From assembly GCF_050908995.1 (NCBI RefSeq), contig NC_135132.1, positions 677,001 through 741,000 on the forward strand: a stretch of DNA of 64,000 bases, given 5' to 3'. The DNA comes from Andrena cerasifolii. Taxonomy: Eukaryota; Arthropoda; Insecta; Hymenoptera; Andrenidae. Under the pieces are notes generated by a model. That model had not been told where the DNA came from. It saw nothing but the letters and a program-made list of their open reading frames with translations, and did not search any database. The translations under genes were made by a program, and so were the position numbers. Positions 23,805 to 33,787 of this stretch are shown here, piece by piece (within the stretch, counting starts at the first letter, position 1; each line of letters starts with the position of its first letter).

Positions 23805-25158
23805 TTCTGGGACGTGATTGCTAGCTAGCTGACAAGATTTTTTCCAAGTAACTTCCTCTACCCCCAAGTAGCTTCTCTAGTTCCATTAGAAACAGACAGT
23901 GTTCGAGTTGGTATAAAGAAGAAAATGCATAGCATTTCTCTTTCCCCTTTCCGATACCCTGAGTTCACCTCTGCTACGAGGCGGAACCAATTAAGTCATA
24001 AATTATCCAAAACTGTAGGAAAACGTTCTCTAACGCCGACTAGCGGGACAATACGGTCATAAACCGCAATCCTGGCGAAATGCTCTGGCCGATCAGCCTG
24101 ATTAATTTTGGGGAACTAGAATTTAAAAAGTATTAGCCAACATCAATACGCCTCGCCGAGAGACACAAAAGAAGAAGAACAGCGGTAGTCCGCTGCCTGC
24201 GCGTGGTCCCACCTGCGTCGTCCTCCCTACAAGTTCGAAACAGATCCCTTATCTCTCGAGTATAAACACGCGCTCGAATTTCAAAACAAAAGCACGCGTC
24301 GATGTATTCCGTGCGAGAGAAGGTTTGCCTTGTGGAGGCGATATTGCTGTGAAGAGGGCCTTTTCAGGACAGTGGCCATTTGGGACGGATGCAAGGCACA
24401 TTGGTTAGATTAGGGCCAATTGGACTTCAAGCCCACCGTTTCTCGCACGGAATACGTCGACGCGTGCTTTTGTTTTGAAATTCGAGCGGGTGTTTATACT
24501 CGAGAGATAAGGGATCTGTTTCGAATTTGTAGGGAGGACGACGCAGGCGGGACCACGCGCAGGCAGCGGACTACCGCTTTTCTTCCTGTGTCTCTCCGCG
24601 AGGCGTATTGATTTTGGCTAATACTTTTTAAATTCTAGTTCCCCAAAATTAATCAGGCTGATCGGCCAGAGCATTTCGCCAGGATCGCGGTTTATGACCG
24701 CATTGTCCCGCTAGTCGGCGGTAGAGAACGTTTTCGTACAGTTTTGGATAATTTATGACTTAATTGGTTCCGCCTCGTAGCAGAGGTGAACTCAGGGTAT
24801 CGGAAAGGGGAAAGAGAAATGCTATGCATTTTCTTCTTTATACGAACTCGAACACTGTCTGTTTCTCTTCCCTTCGGACCCTTTCGAACCGATACACGTG
24901 GTGTCTGCTTTCTATCTCGAAGCAACGGGTACATTGGCAGTAAAAGGACGGAGCGCGGGCTTTTGTGAAAGTGTACGCTGGTTCGTTCGTTGCACTTCTG
25001 CAAAGCACGTGTATTTCGAAAGTGTGCTGGCTTCTTTTTACCTAAAGCCTTTTGTCCTGATGGGAGTTAACTCATAATGGAACTAGAGAAACTACTTGGG
25101 GGTAGAGGAAGTTACTTGGAAAAAATCTTGTCAGCTAGCTAACAATCACGTCCCAGAA

Positions 25159-26364
25159 ATGTTCACGGCCCAAGAATATTACAGGATGTTCTGGGTGTAC
25201 GTCCGGAACAACGGGGACGCAAGTGCTGCTGCGCGAGCATTTGCGCTTGAATATCCTGGTATCCAAACGCCAAGCGAGGATACGTTTCGCCGTTTAGCGT
25301 CGAGGCTTTTCTCGACGGGGTCCATGATGCCGCGAGGCAGCGAGGTGGGTAGACCCGCAGCAGCGCGAAATCTGGGCACCGTCGAGAGAATCATCGACGC
25401 CGTTGAAGTAGATCCAACGATCAGTGTCCGCATCTTGAGTCGCCGCCTAAAGTAAGTCACAGTTCAAGATAACTGCAGCAATTATTAATTAAGAACAAAA
25501 AATGTTATCTAATAGTGGATGTTTTAGCATTTTGTTCTAGTGTCAGCCGCATGACGGTGCACGGAATTCTCAGGGATCGCCTGTTGCATCCGTACAAATA
25601 TGTACTGGTGCAACATTTGCACCCCGGGGATTACATCCAGCGGTTTCAGTATTCCACGTGGCTGTTGGGAGAAGTGCGAAGGAATCCGTCGTTCACCAAA
25701 TACATATTGTGGACGGATGAAGCACTCTTCTACAGGGAAGGATGCTACAATTCCCACAATATGCATGTGTGGAGCGACGAAAATCCCCTAGCACTTCGTC
25801 CACGTGCAGCACAAATCCGTTGGTCGATCAACCTATGGGCCGGCATTTGTGGCGAATTTATCGTTGGGCCGTACATTATGCCAGATAGGCTAGACGGCCC
25901 AAAGTATAATGATTTTCTGGAAAATGTTCTGCCGGATCTTATGGACGATATTCCATATGAGATCCGACAGAACATGTACTACCAGCATGATGGTGCTGGG
26001 CCACACTACGCCGCGAATGTCCGCGCTTATTTAGGTGAAACCTTTCAGGACAGGTGGATCGGCCGCGGCGGGCGGGAGGCCCACGTTGCGTGGCCCCCAC
26101 GGTCACCGGATATGAATCCGCTGGATTTTTTCTTCTGGGGCTACCTGAAGGTAATTTGATTATTGCTGTTATTCTTTATTTATTCATGTTGTAGATATTC
26201 TTTTTTTTTACTTACGTTTTGTATTTGTTGAACAACAATCATTTCAGAATGAGGTGTATCGTCAACCGGTGGACACACCCGAAGAAGCCGTTGCGCTATT
26301 AATTCTCCGGGTTGAGCAATGCAACGTCAATGGCGGTGGCCACGTGGAGCCATTCTCACATTAA
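25159..26364 (+). CDS. Mariner-like DD39D transposase, right-arm copy (two introns)
   Basis: Exons 25159-25451, 25541-26150 and 26248-26364 join into a frame of 339 codons. Intron 1 (89 bp) starts GTAAGT and ends TTCTAG; intron 2 (97 bp) starts GTAATT and ends TTTCAG. Joining restores RRLNVSRMTVHGIL across intron 1 and GYLK-NEVYRQ across intron 2. The ATG at 25159 opens MFTAQEYYRMF; frames reaching further upstream lack an ATG. Residues about 1-95 form a DUF4817-like helix-turn-helix region, 98-110 a second DNA-binding helix, and the DDE domain has Asp in WTDEALF (about 157), in QHDGAGPHY (about 248) and in RSPDMNPLD (about 288), 39 residues apart. The 19-codon in-frame loss in exon 3 relative to the left copy may impair it. 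Domesticated function is possible but nothing here shows it. Confidence 0.8.
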
Positions 26365-27055
26365 CAACAATCGGCCCCTTTCGGGGCCACTAATTTTTAA
26401 AACGTAGGAACAACACGTTCCATGAAAAGTAAATTAAGTGATCAGTGTTAGTAACCGTGCCGTGAAGTGAATATTCGGTAGATTAACCTGGACGCACCTG
26501 ACATTGCGACCCTTAACTTTGGGTAGTTTCGTATACCTGTGACCAGCTGTGCACCGAGCTCGTCCATCGATGACCAGGATCGATTCAGTGACCCAGTGAC
26601 GCAGGTTTTCAAGCTGCAGGCGAATTTCCAACAAGGGTGAGTTTTAGTTACTTTATTGATGATCATTCATTTTTTAATTTAAAGCAAGCGATGGCTAATT
26701 TCCGGCGATAATTCTCCACATTTCCGTACGTAAATTTTTCTTCTGAGTTTTTAAACGGACTTTTATTCATTATCAGCAACAGTGTCGGCCGTTATTGAAC
26801 TACGGATTTTTATCACAATAACGAACTACGATCACTTTTCGTTCGTTCTCTGTTACATTACCTTTTTGTTTGTACGTTATTAAAAAAAAGAAATTTACCT
26901 GTTCCTTATACTCTCACTACAAATAATTATTATTCTCGATTCTTCTAAAAAAAAAAAACAACTGTGTATTCGTCTTTTTACGTTACACATGATTTTCATC
27001 TATTTATCCTTTATTCGTTATTCACTTTAAATGGCAAACAAACCATGGTAAAAGG

Positions 27056-27239
27056 TCTGGATTCATGCCGCGTCGAGATCGCCATACCCGACAATAAAGG
27101 TAGCGTCTCGAGCTTTTCAATTTCTACGTGGATGCTCCTGCTATAAAACGAGGCGGACATACTCCAACAATTACGCAGCAACGCAATATCGCCTCAAATC
27201 CACATCGTAACTGACCCTTTACGATTAGAATTCACGCGT
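27056..27239. other. Short flank upstream of the unidentified frame
   Basis: The frame of the downstream ORF stays open back to a TAA at 27142-27144 without an ATG (NEADILQQLRSNAISPQIHIV), so coding could start before 27240 if an upstream exon existed. No splice acceptor is convincing. Confidence 0.3.
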
Positions 27240-27575
27240 ATGCATGATGATCAACTTATTAAAATCACCGATAATCGCGGTGTCATATATATGACTGAAG
27301 CCACGATGCGTAAACTAGTTGCGTATGAATACTGCATCGATCATATGTTCACCTGGTTGACAGAAAATATGTACTCTATAAGCAATAAATACGCCACCTT
27401 CGTACACGTTCTACGTACTGCTACCGCACCAACGAATTATGTGAAATTAACTTCTGAAAGCGGGTACTTCGAACAACATTCTTTGCTCGATTGTGAATTG
27501 TTAGTGTTAGGATTGCAATCCATGTTACGCTATGTAAACCACGTACCACTACAGTACATACACATATATGTTTAA
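27240..27575 (+). CDS. Hypothetical protein, 111 aa
   Basis: ATG at 27240 opens MHDDQLIKITDNRGVIYMTE and the frame ends after YIHIYV at 27575. Composition is balanced, with Cys, Trp and His spread through it and no low complexity, unlike the AT-driven frames around it. The frame is open 95 bases upstream of the ATG. No signal peptide, membrane segment or known domain is recognised. An AATAAAG lies just after the stop (27575-27590). It could be a fragment of a host gene, of an unknown mobile element or of an integrated virus; the sequence does not decide this. Confidence 0.35.
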   Translation: MHDDQLIKITDNRGVIYMTEATMRKLVAYEYCIDHMFTWLTENMYSISNKYATFVHVLRTATAPTNYVKLTSESGYFEQHSLLDCELLVLGLQSMLRYVNHVPLQYIHIYV

Positions 27576-28204
27576 TAATAAAGATATAACAATTTATAAA
27601 ATGTATTTTTATTGAAAACAGTATGTGTTTATTCATGTACATCCATGCATGCGCATTTGCGTAAAACAACGTTCGTATGGGAGGGATATTCTTGCTTGCG
27701 GGTGAAGGAAGCAGTCGCCGCTGTCGTTATCCTCATCGCCGCCGTTGTGCTCATCGCTATAGAAAACAAAAAACATAATTCTTATACATATATATTCGTT
27801 TCTCCGCATATGATGCGTAAAGCAGATGCAATGCGTATGTAGGACTTACATTAGGTGACGGTACGTATATAATTCCATATCTTATCGATGTTCTCCAGCG
27901 CGCAAACGCCCGCGTTGTTGTGAAACGCGCATCGTGGGGCATTCGTTGAAGACATCGACTTCAGGTTAGGAACGTCCGTATCATCGTAGTTGTCCACGGT
28001 GTCAGTTTTCGAGTGTGCCTACTCGAGCCGAAGTGGCTTGTTCGTGACGCTTTGTCGCCACGGCGGTCCTTCGGATAACGAATAACGAGGAACGAATAAC
28101 GACTAAAAATTTATTCGTTATTCTCGAATAACTTCACTGTATTCAAACTTTTTATTCGAAGATTAGTCAAAGAACAATTTAGTCGAATAATGCCCAACTC
28201 TGGC
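27576..28204. other. No gene seen
   Basis: Mixed-composition sequence. CGAATAACGA-like words recur at 28075-28190 on both strands (ATAACGAATAACGAGGAACG, ATTCGTTATTCTCGAATAAC). No domain or TIR is recognised. Confidence 0.4.
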
Positions 28205-28652
28205 GTAAACCCTTAAATCGCATTTTTCTTCGAATCCTGAAGGCCTAGACAAATTCTGCGAACAGATTTGAATTCGGCGCGTCAAAGTCTATACGAAATG
28301 ATGTATAACAAGCCAAGAAAAACTTCGACCACACGTTATAACGGAAAAACCGAAATTTTCTTCGAAAATGCCAAGTTTGGCGTAGATTTCCAAGGTCAAA
28401 ACTTGTTTGTCATACATTCTCAATATTTTTCGCTTATTTGCAACATCTTAGCTTTAACCTCGGAAAAGTTTCATCCCTCTATATCCTATTCCTATCAAAA
28501 GCTCTACGATTTTGACACAAAAAAGAGCAGTTTGTCCCACTGTGCGGCCGTCTCAATCTTTGAAATATTCGGAGCGATACCCGAATAATTATCGCTCTAT
28601 GCTTTCGTCGGCGGATGTTTACACGAACACAATGCCGCACAGTGGGACGGAT
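28205..28652. repeat. Interspersed repeat with GTCCCACTGTGCGGC inverted pair
   Basis: The stretch CTGAAGGCCTAGACAAATTC...GCGCGTCAAAGTCTATACG to CAGTTTGTCCCACTGTGCGG is repeated, with changes, at 52200-52530 and 61320-61660 and inverted at about 60205-60300. In this copy the end GTCCCACTGTGCGGC (about 28534) returns inverted as GCCGCACAGTGGGAC (about 28639-28653), enclosing about 90 bp. The 106-codon frame here is repeat-derived and also opens in related copies; I do not call it a gene. Confidence 0.6.
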
Positions 28653-29029
28653 CGACGCTTAAGTAGGCAGTCACTTCATTTTTTACATATTTCGTCATTT
28701 ATTGATTATAATCTAAGATTCCAGGTAATATATTATATAATAAATACAATAATTTTTTTTCTCGTCGCTCTTTTTAACAATTTGACTCTTAATGTTGATT
28801 TCTATATATTTATATGGATCGGGGCTTATTAATAAATTATTTAGAACATCTTGATTTGTCATTTTTCGGCTGCTCTTTTTCCGTATAATTCGCAGTAGTT
28901 TTTGAAATCTTTATTTCGGGCTTTGTGGCCTTCCTCTGTTAAATATTCAAAAAAAAATTCTTAAAACATTTTTAGATTATCATTTTTAAAAAATGATCAG
29001 CATTTTTATATTGAAATAGTTTTAGTTAG
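28653..29029. other. No gene seen
   Basis: Plain AT-rich DNA leading into the solo LTR. GTTAG at 29025-29029 is the left copy of the LTR target duplication. Confidence 0.45.
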
Positions 29030-29125
29030 TGTGACGTACCGGCCCCACCACATGGGTCATGCCGGTTAGTCTCCGCCAGCGCCACTAGAGGTCTACTCTT
29101 CTCGTAAGTCCTATCGTCCACTCTC

Positions 29126-29167
<42 letters not shown>

Positions 29168-29477
29168 CCTGCCCTAGACAAACGGGGACTAAGAGGAAAT
29201 AAACTTGGAACTTGTATATATATATTTCCGTTTGTCTAGGGCAGGGGCCGTCAGCTATAGCCCCACTGATGAGTCTGGCTGACGGTCCCCCAAAACGAAA
29301 CACGTACATCTCTTCTTTTCCTCCTCGATCTTTAATGTCAATCCACCTGCCCCGCACAGTACTCCAAAAAGTGTGACCGACCAAAGGGATTACGGTTACG
29401 CCGGAGGCGACGGGGAAAGATTCCTCTTTACATTCCCGAATCAATCACCAATCACCATCTCGGTTTCGGACGTAACA
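29030..29477. mobile_element. Solo LTR (448 bp) with 5-bp target duplication
   Basis: It begins TGTGACGTACC and ends CGGACGTAACA, the TG...CA ends of LTRs, and is flanked by GTTAG on both sides (29025-29029, 29478-29482). No internal region is attached, so it is a recombined solo LTR. Inside are an (AT)n tract at 29128-29164 and a hairpin (CCCTGCCCTAGACAAACGG at 29167 with its inverse near 29228-29246) enclosing an AATAAA. The 119-codon minus-strand frame lies wholly within the LTR and is not called. Confidence 0.9.
29128..29164. repeat. (AT)n microsatellite inside the solo LTR
   Basis: Uninterrupted AT dinucleotide repeat next to the hairpin of the LTR. Confidence 0.95.
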
Positions 29478-29911
29478 GTTAGTCTTTTTCTTGTAATAAA
29501 AAATGTAAGTACTTATATTCTGTTGCCAAATTAAGATTTATTGTTACCATTTTTGTATTTTTCTGAATTAAAACAATTGTCCGCATTTGTTCGTAAATTA
29601 CCTCATAATTCTGGATAGATTCAATTTCATAAATTTCAATTATTTATATCCGTCTGCATCCGACCCTTTGAAAAATCGATATTTTTTTTGCACAAAAGCA
29701 GGTGCATGTCAGGAAAAATATACTTCAACGCTAGGACAGGAAATGAGGGGGGACCGGGTGCGTGATTGGGGAGAAAAGTAAAACAAGGAGATCAGTAGAT
29801 AAAGTGGTAAACAGAGAAGGGAGAATACTCGTCGATAAGATAGAAGAAAGAGGATGGTCAATAATGAATGGAAGTCTAGGGAGAGAGTGAGGGTGGACAT
29901 TTGTAGGAGAA

Positions 29912-30235
29912 GTGGGGAGATCAGTAATCGATTACGTTATAACGAACGAGAAAGCAGCGGAAGAAATCAGAATGGTAAAAGAGGGTGACAGAATTGAATT
30001 CGATCATCTGCCATTGAAAGTTGAGGTAGAGGGGCCCGAGCTGCGTGGAAGTGAGCGAAAACAGTGGGTGAAAGTGATTGAAAGAAGTGACTGGACTGAA
30101 GAAGGCATTGGTCATTATCATCTTAAATCAGAAGGTTGGGTTAACACAGAGGAGGGGAACGACGGTGCATGGAATGAATTAAAAAAGAAGGTCAAGGAAT
30201 CGATTAAGAAAAATAAGCTGAAGATAACACTCTGA
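29912..30235 (+). pseudogene. LINE-2 ORF2, endonuclease C-terminal part
   Basis: GRSVIDYVITNEKA and the region EGDRIEFDHLPLKVEVEG correspond to the ATVIDY and ESDHxPL endonuclease motifs, with Phe in place of Ser before the catalytic Asp-His. Upstream, out of frame, are FNARTG (about 29727) and IEERGWSIMNGSLG. Several stops and frameshifts separate these pieces. Confidence 0.75.
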
Positions 30236-30525
30236 AGGTTGGGGAAGAGAGAGTGGCATAGTAAGGAGTGGAAAAGAAGGAAAAGGGAGCTTAGAAGAGT
30301 TTTAAGGAACTGAAAAAAGGGAAAGGTTAGAAGTGAAGAATACCTGGAAAAAGGAGAGGATACAAAAAATGGTCCAAAGACGAGAAGATGAGACATGAGA
30401 GAGAAGAAGAAAAAATCAAGGGAATTAAAACAGAGGCGGAAGCATGGAAATATATCAACAAATTCAGGAGGAAAAGAGAAAGAATAAGGGGAGACAAAAA
30501 TATTGTTAGTTGAAAAACTCACTTT

Positions 30526-32041
30526 ATGGAATTATTGGGGGAAACGAACAGAAAGGCAGGGCTGAAGATGGGAGAGGAAGAGGTCGATAACGGGAAAGGA
30601 GGGCACGCGATAACGAGGGAAGAATTTATAGAACAATTAAGAAAGCTAAAACGGGGTAAAGCGCCGGAACAGGATGGAATTGAGAATGAAGCGTGGGTGT
30701 ACATGGAGAGAGGGATAGGGGAGGGGTTTCTAGCTGTGACGAGAGGAATTTGGAGATGTGGAGGAATTCCAAAAGACTGGAATAAGGGTGCAATAAGCCC
30801 AATTTTCAAAAAAGGAAATATGGAGGAGATTGTAAACTATAGGGGAATAACCCTGATGAGCACAGCATACAACGTGTATGCGGGCGTATTGAACACGAAA
30901 TTAACAGACGAGATGGAAGGGAAGCTACCGCAGTCACAATTCGGTTTTAGGAGGAATAGAGCTGTGCTGGATGCAGTGTACGTATTGAACTATGTAGTTA
31001 ATAAGGAACTCAGCGGAGGGAGCAAAATATTTGCATTCTTCGCGGACTTGAAGGCAGCGTTTGATACAGTGGGCAGGACAATTATGAACGAGATGCTGAT
31101 AAAAGCAGGAACAAGTGAACAGGTAAGAAGAAGGGTAATGGAGACATATAAAGAGACGAGGAATGTAGTTAAAGTGGGGAAAGCATATTCAGAGGAATCT
31201 TGGACAGAAAAAGGAGTGCGCCAAGGTTGCCCTTTGAGTCCAACACTGTTCAATGTGATTATGATGGATTTAGAGGAAGAAATGAGGAATGGACAGGCGG
31301 GAGGGGTAGTGGTAGGAAAGGAGAAGTTCTGGACAATTGTATATGCAGATGATTTGGTGCTATTGGCAAGAAGCGAAACGAAACTCAGGGACATGATCAA
31401 CAGATTCAGGAAATTTTTGGTTGCGAAAAGATTAAGGTTAAGTCCTGAAAAGTTGAAAGTAATGGTATTCGAAAGGGGTAGAGGAAGAGGAAGGAATTGG
31501 AGCTGGGGGAAAGAAACCTTGGAGGAAGTAAAGGATATAAGGTATTTGGGGTTCATTGTACAGAAAAACGGAGGGACAGAAAAGCACATAAAGGGAAGAA
31601 TTAAGAAAGCGACGATAGCAATGAAAAGTGCATGGGCATTAGGGAAGATTTCGGAAAAAGGATGAGATTATTAGAAGGATTAGCGGGCAGTGTGGCTTCA
31701 TTTGGAGCGGAGATATGGGGGTGGAAAACGAGACTAGACTGGATAAAGTCCAAAGGAAGTGTGTCAAATGGATACTGGGTCTAGAGACAAGAACCCCAAA
31801 CGACATTGTGGCGGAAGAATGTAAATTAAAAGAATGGGAATTACAGACAATAAAGAGGGCAATTAAGTATAAAGAGGCAAGCAGCAAATCAGACAAGATG
31901 CTAGTGGTTGAGTGTATGAAAGAAATGGAGAGAGAAAGGCCGGTAAAAGGAAAAGCAAGGTGGGAGACAAGAAGAAGGGTATTCTTTGAAAGTATGGGAA
32001 TAAATAAAGAAGAATTGAATGAACTGAGGGAGGAAAATTAA
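30526..32041 (+). pseudogene. LINE-2 ORF2, reverse transcriptase and thumb
   Basis: The frame 30526-31665 (379 codons) has KRGKAPEQDGIENEAW, NYRGITLMST, FADLKAAFDTV (about 31037-31070), RQGCPLSPTLFN and YADDLVLL (about 31340-31365): a complete set of LINE reverse-transcriptase motifs with intact catalytic Asp residues. It continues to DIRYLGFIVQKNGG. A frameshift near 31665-31715 moves the thumb region (VQRKCVKWILGLETRTPNDI) to another frame, ending at 32041. It would copy element RNA at the nick made by the endonuclease; this copy is dead because of the upstream truncation and the insertions. Confidence 0.88.
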
Positions 32042-32096
32042 GACGTCGTCTGAACCCTGTGTGAAAGGACCTGGAGGGTTAGGAGCGTAGAGAGGA

Positions 32097-33425
32097 TGTA
32101 ACGTCCCTACTTCCTATTGGGGGTCGCGATTTTGTGGAATTTATATATTTATCCGCTTTCGAGCAAGTCCAGGGACTTTATGGTCTGGGATAGTTGAGAG
32201 GGATAGAGGGTAGATTAAAATACATTTTTCTTTCCGTGATTACCTTAATTTACCCGCGGCGAGGGCAGGTCCAACGGGATCAACTTCCCCACGATGGGAG
32301 CCGCTGGTATTCCTGAAATTTCTGGCGCTGCATCGGGCTTAGATCTGGCCTACTCCCCGGGAACCAGGATAATCCCGAATTCAGGGGGTTGTCTGCTCTG
32401 ACTGCCGAGATCTTCACGACTCCTAAGAGCTCGGCACCTTTGCCGGTGCGTCACGAAACTGCCACTTTAGTTTGCGTAACTGCACATGTCGTACCGCACG
32501 ATGATTTCTGGGCATTCGTCTTTTTGGAAGTTAAAATAGCAATTATTAGTCAACCGATAAATCGCTCTCCACCTACCGCACCAGGTGCTACCGCTGGCAA
32601 CATTCTGCTCTTTACTGGCACCATCGGCGGAGGCAAGTGTGATTTTTCCACATTCGCAATCATTGATTTAGAAATTCATTAATATTTAAATAGATCACGC
32701 CTTACGATTAATCTCTGGTAAAACCGCGGGCAACGTTCTACTCATAGGTGGTACCATTAATCAGCGCAACCCGTGGCCTGTCAATGCACATTTTCGTAAT
32801 TTAGTTTACTTTACCAAGAGACGAGCGCCGGATTTATAGGATGGGATAAGGGGGTGGAAACACTTTACTCACTGATATTATAATAAAACAATCACCTTTA
32901 TTTTTCTGTTGGTGGTTGTAACACTTTTTAAGTCTTCTAAGGGAGTACACACGTCACGTGACCTGGCCGATTTGGCAGGTCGGTATTACAGCAGGTTTTT
33001 TCTGCACTGAAATGGTATTACCCATAGATACGACACTACCTGGTGCACGCGAGAGGGAGCTGTTTGCTATTTCCATATTTTATTCTGAATAAGGAAAGAA
33101 ATTCTCAGATGTTGCGTTGTACTTATACAAATTTAAACGTATAGTCGGCTGGTGCTGCAAACGTAGAAAATTCATTGTACATTTTAATTACTTAAAATGT
33201 GCTTATGCTACAATATTCTACGTTAGCAGTAAGGAATTATAAGGGAAAAGGAAAAATAGATGAGGAGATGTCCCCAGAAAATGAAGTTTGTTAATTTAGA
33301 CATTTTTTTATTAGCAAAGCATCGAAACAGAACATGAAATACACTTATTACACGTCCTATGCAGAAAGCAGTTATGAACAAAAATTATATATAAAATTTG
33401 TTGGATGTTGAATTGAACTAGTGAA
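32097..33425. other. Left part of the insertion in LINE-2: LTR-like start, no recognisable gene
   Basis: It begins TGTAACGTCCCTACTTCC, an LTR-like start, and the insertion ends at 37489 with GGGACGTGACA, an LTR-like end. The two ends are not copies of each other and I could not find a convincing target duplication. A 97-codon frame at 32389-32682 contains the repeated words GCTGGCAACATTCT and CGGGCAACGTTCTACT but no known domain. Confidence 0.35.
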
Positions 33426-33705
33426 AATGCGCTGGCTGGATGCGCGTGATTATTATATGGTCGGCTCCTCGAATGACAGAAAATATAACCTAACTATAAG
33501 CTATATGACAACAAATGTTTAGTGGCTATTTCGTTCTTTTACGAAACATTTGTGAACTTTTTAGCATCCTCCCAAAACATTATTATTACGCCGCAACAGC
33601 ATCTTTAGGAAATCTAGTATAGCAATTAGGTTATATTTTCTGTCACTTTGAGGAGCCAGCCATATAATAATCACGCGCATTCAGCCTGCGCATTTTCTGT
33701 AGTCC
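33426..33705. repeat. Foldback MITE with about 70-bp arms
   Basis: AAAATGCGCTGGCTGGATGC through GACAGAAAATATAACCTAA (left, to about 33494) is the inverse of about 33630-33702. The loop is about 135 bp. Target duplication was not resolved. Confidence 0.8.
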
Positions 33706-33787
33706 GGTCGGTGTCATGGAAGGGGTACCTCCTCCATCCTGCATTTGTGGTAGTTGAAATGATATTTCTGAGCCCAGTGAAATGCAT

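Larger units (their letters stand above)
21851..27055. mobile_element. 5.2-kb palindrome carrying two transposase genes
   Basis: The left arm (21851-24320) and right arm (24437-27055) are inverted copies along their whole length, from CCTTTTACCATGG at the outside to the sequence around TCGCACGGAATACG at the inside. The spacer is only 116 bp. Differences are small: the right arm has about 210 bp (near 24864-25075) that the left lacks, and the left has 57 bp in exon 3 that the right lacks. The inner and outer ends of an arm do not resemble each other, so each arm is not simply a complete transposon with its own TIRs. Either this is one foldback transposon with gene-bearing TIRs, or an inverted duplication. 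Confidence 0.9.

Noticed and set aside
28268..28588. 106-codon frame MNSARQSLYEMMYNKP
   Set aside because: It is a translation of an interspersed repeat; related copies at 52200 and 61320 do not keep the frame.
29085..29444. 119-codon minus-strand frame with Tyr-Ile repeats
   Set aside because: Entirely within the solo LTR and partly made of the (AT)n tract.
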